Positions 5,073 to 6,577 of a DNA stretch of 6,577 nt are shown piece by piece (the first letter of the stretch is position 1; every line of letters starts with the position of its first letter). Both the position numbers and the translations under genes were made by a program. The notes under the pieces were generated by a model. It did no database searches. It was not told where the DNA came from and saw only the letters and a list, made by a program, of their open reading frames with translations. This stretch comes from Flavobacteriales bacterium (lineage in GTDB: Bacteria; Bacteroidota; Bacteroidia; Flavobacteriales; UBA7430). The stretch spans positions 38,745-45,321 of the forward strand of contig NYWQ01000033.1 of NCBI GenBank assembly GCA_002685115.1, given 5' to 3'.

Positions 5073-6577
5073 TTACTCTTTTACAAAAACTCTTTTTACT
5101 CTTTGTGATACATTGGTTAGCACTTCGTAGGTAATGGTATCCAAACTTTTAGCAATTGCATTAATATGGCGCTGAGCGGACCAAACAATTACCTGATCTC
5201 CTTCCTGCGCATCTATGTTTGTTACATCTACCATACACATATCCATACAAATATGACCAATTATCTTAGCAGTGGATCCGTTGATGTAAAAGTGACCAAC
5301 TCCATTACTTAAAGCTCTGTTTAAACCATCGGCATAACCAATTGGAATAATAGCAATCCGCATTTTGGTTTCGCTGTAAAAAGAACGATTGTAACCTACA
5401 CTTTCACCTGGAAACACTTCCTTTATTTGAGATATCACTGTTTTTAGTGCACTGCAGTTTAACAAGCCCTCAGCTCCTAATCCATACAAACCAATACCTA
5501 AACGAACCATATCAAACTGTGCCTCTGGAAAGTTTAGTATGCCAGACGAATTTAAAATATGCTTTAAAAAGGGTGTTTTTATCGTTTGAGAAATACGTGT
5601 ACAAATGGCGTCAAACTCCCGAACCTGTTGCTGTGTAAAGTCAGCATCTTTGGTACTTGCCAAATGACTAAAAACGGATGCAATTTTAATTTCTTTTTGC
5701 GCAGAAACCCAATCAATAACTTGATTCATTTCATTCATTTGAAAGCCTAATCGTCGCATACCTGTGTCCAATTTTAAGTGAATTGGATAAGCAGTTCTAC
5801 CCGTCATAAGCAACTCCTGGTGCAATACTTTTAATTGTCTAAAGCTATAAATCTCAGGCTCTAAATTATTTTTAATCAATTGATTGAACTGAGATGTGTC
5901 GGAATTTAAGACCATAATCGGAATTCGAATTCCTTTTTTACGCAGTGCAATTCCTTCGTCTACATAGGCAACAGCTAAATAATCGGTATTGTGGTATTCT
6001 AAATGATGTGCAATTTCATAGGAGCCGTTGCCGTAGGAAAATGCTTTAACCATAACCATAACTTTGGTTTCCTTTCGCAATTTGCTTTTGTAAAAGTGAA
6101 AGTTATCAGAAATCGCATTTAAATTCACCTCGAGTACCGTTTCATGAACCTTTTGCTCCAAAAGATTTCCAATTTTCTCAAACCTAAACCTTCGAGCTCC
6201 TTTTAAGAGTATGGCTGCGTCGTTAAAATTAAACGAAGGTAAGTTGCTTATAAAAGCATCGGTAGATGCGTAACATGAGCCGTTTGGGAAAATGGATTCA
6301 AAATCTTTAAAATGAGCTCCTACCCCAATCACTTGTTCTATCTTGTACCTGTTGAGCAATTGTATCAACTTTGGAAACAGTTCTTTTTTTGAAATCCCTG
6401 TTTCATCCAAATCAGACAAAATCGCAATTTTTTTTGCAGCTCCACTTTGTTGGTGTAAAAAATCTAGTGCTATTTTTAAAGAATCTAGATCCGAACTGTA
6501 CGCATCATTTATCAACAAGCTATTGCCTTTTGCTTCTTTCAATTCAAGACGCATGGCTAGGGGTCGTAATTTATTTA
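5073..6577 (-). CDS. murF/alr: Bifunctional MurF ligase/alanine racemase, 5' end outside window
   Basis: The C-terminal part of a fusion joining UDP-MurNAc-tripeptide:D-Ala-D-Ala ligase (MurF) to PLP-dependent alanine racemase. Together they make D-Ala and build the UDP-MurNAc-pentapeptide in the cytoplasm. The frame stays open past the Met codon at 6554 to the window edge (NKLRPLA precedes MRLELKE), so that Met is internal; roughly 320 N-terminal residues should be missing, judging from usual fusion length. Counting from that Met: residues 1-135 are the MurF C-terminal domain (LLINDAYSSDLDSL, 13-26; ILLKGARRFRFEKI, 115-128). Residues about 138-493 are a complete racemase: PLP Lys170 in VKAFSYGNG, KLDTGMRRLGF (261-271, R268), SHLAS (296-300), NSSG (335-338), RLGIGLYG (351-358), catalytic Tyr388 in VGYNRSF, IPIGYADG (403-410), ICMDMCMVDVT (435-445) and YEVLTNVSQRVKRVF (476-490). 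One oddity is YSS where MurF proteins usually have a Tyr-Asn pair. The gene converges on the ligase-family gene with a 24-bp gap. Confidence 0.96.
   Translation of the reverse strand, partial: NKLRPLAMRLELKEAKGNSLLINDAYSSDLDSLKIALDFLHQQSGAAKKIAILSDLDETGISKKELFPKLIQLLNRYKIEQVIGVGAHFKDFESIFPNGSCYASTDAFISNLPSFNFNDAAILLKGARRFRFEKIGNLLEQKVHETVLEVNLNAISDNFHFYKSKLRKETKVMVMVKAFSYGNGSYEIAHHLEYHNTDYLAVAYVDEGIALRKKGIRIPIMVLNSDTSQFNQLIKNNLEPEIYSFRQLKVLHQELLMTGRTAYPIHLKLDTGMRRLGFQMNEMNQVIDWVSAQKEIKIASVFSHLASTKDADFTQQQVREFDAICTRISQTIKTPFLKHILNSSGILNFPEAQFDMVRLGIGLYGLGAEGLLNCSALKTVISQIKEVFPGESVGYNRSFYSETKMRIAIIPIGYADGLNRALSNGVGHFYINGSTAKIIGHICMDMCMVDVTNIDAQEGDQVIVWSAQRHINAIAKSLDTITYEVLTNVSQRVKRVFVKE

Noticed and set aside
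5447..5638. 63-codon + strand open frame opposite the racemase domain
   Set aside because: Shadow of the alr coding sequence with no recognisable product.
5920..5940. Palindrome GGAATTCGAATTCC followed by six Ts, resembling an antisense terminator on the + strand within murF-alr
   Set aside because: With no spacer the usable stem is only about five pairs, mostly A-T. It lies in codons for the conserved racemase domain, and no + strand gene exists there to end.
6552..6554. Met codon as the start of the - strand gene
   Set aside because: The frame continues open to the window edge (NKLRPLA before the Met), and the sequence begins in the middle of MurF, so this Met is internal to the fusion protein.

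Overview
The window is an AT-rich chromosomal stretch from a member of the Bacteroidota, most likely order Flavobacteriales. The evidence is protein content: a DUF4271 membrane protein beside a Bacteroidota-type HemD, a MurF-Alr fusion (typical of this phylum), a CtpA-like S41 protease with a long lineage-specific C-terminal tail, and no clear Shine-Dalgarno sequences before most genes. I did not identify the genus.

Layout, left to right. Positions 17-667 (+) encode a six-helix DUF4271 membrane protein. Positions 731-1477 (+) encode uroporphyrinogen-III synthase (HemD) from a TTG start, ending at a strong intrinsic terminator (1499-1526). A second, tightly packed + strand cluster follows: rnpA (1553-1933), yidD (1914-2138, overlapping rnpA by 20 bp), a carboxy-terminal-processing protease (2150-3811, 11 bp after yidD) and an O-antigen ligase/polymerase-family membrane protein (3801-5048, overlapping the protease by 11 bp). 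On the - strand, converging on this cluster with a 24-bp gap, lies the 3' part of a bifunctional murF-alr gene (5073 to the right edge). Its N-terminal MurF portion lies outside the window.

Functionally this is housekeeping DNA: haem synthesis, tRNA 5' maturation, and a set of envelope genes (membrane-protein insertion factor, periplasmic protease, surface-glycan ligase/polymerase, peptidoglycan precursor synthesis). The spacings and overlaps suggest that rnpA-yidD-S41-ligase is one transcription unit and DUF4271-hemD another. No gap without a gene exceeds 75 bp. I found no tRNA, rRNA, CRISPR array, insertion sequence or phage gene.

I found no convincing undescribed system. The points worth a second look are small: a MurF Asn-to-Ser change, an A9 tract and a strong hairpin inside the ligase gene, a promoter-like motif tucked against the hemD terminator, and the coupling of a surface-glycan gene to a protease/RNase P cluster.
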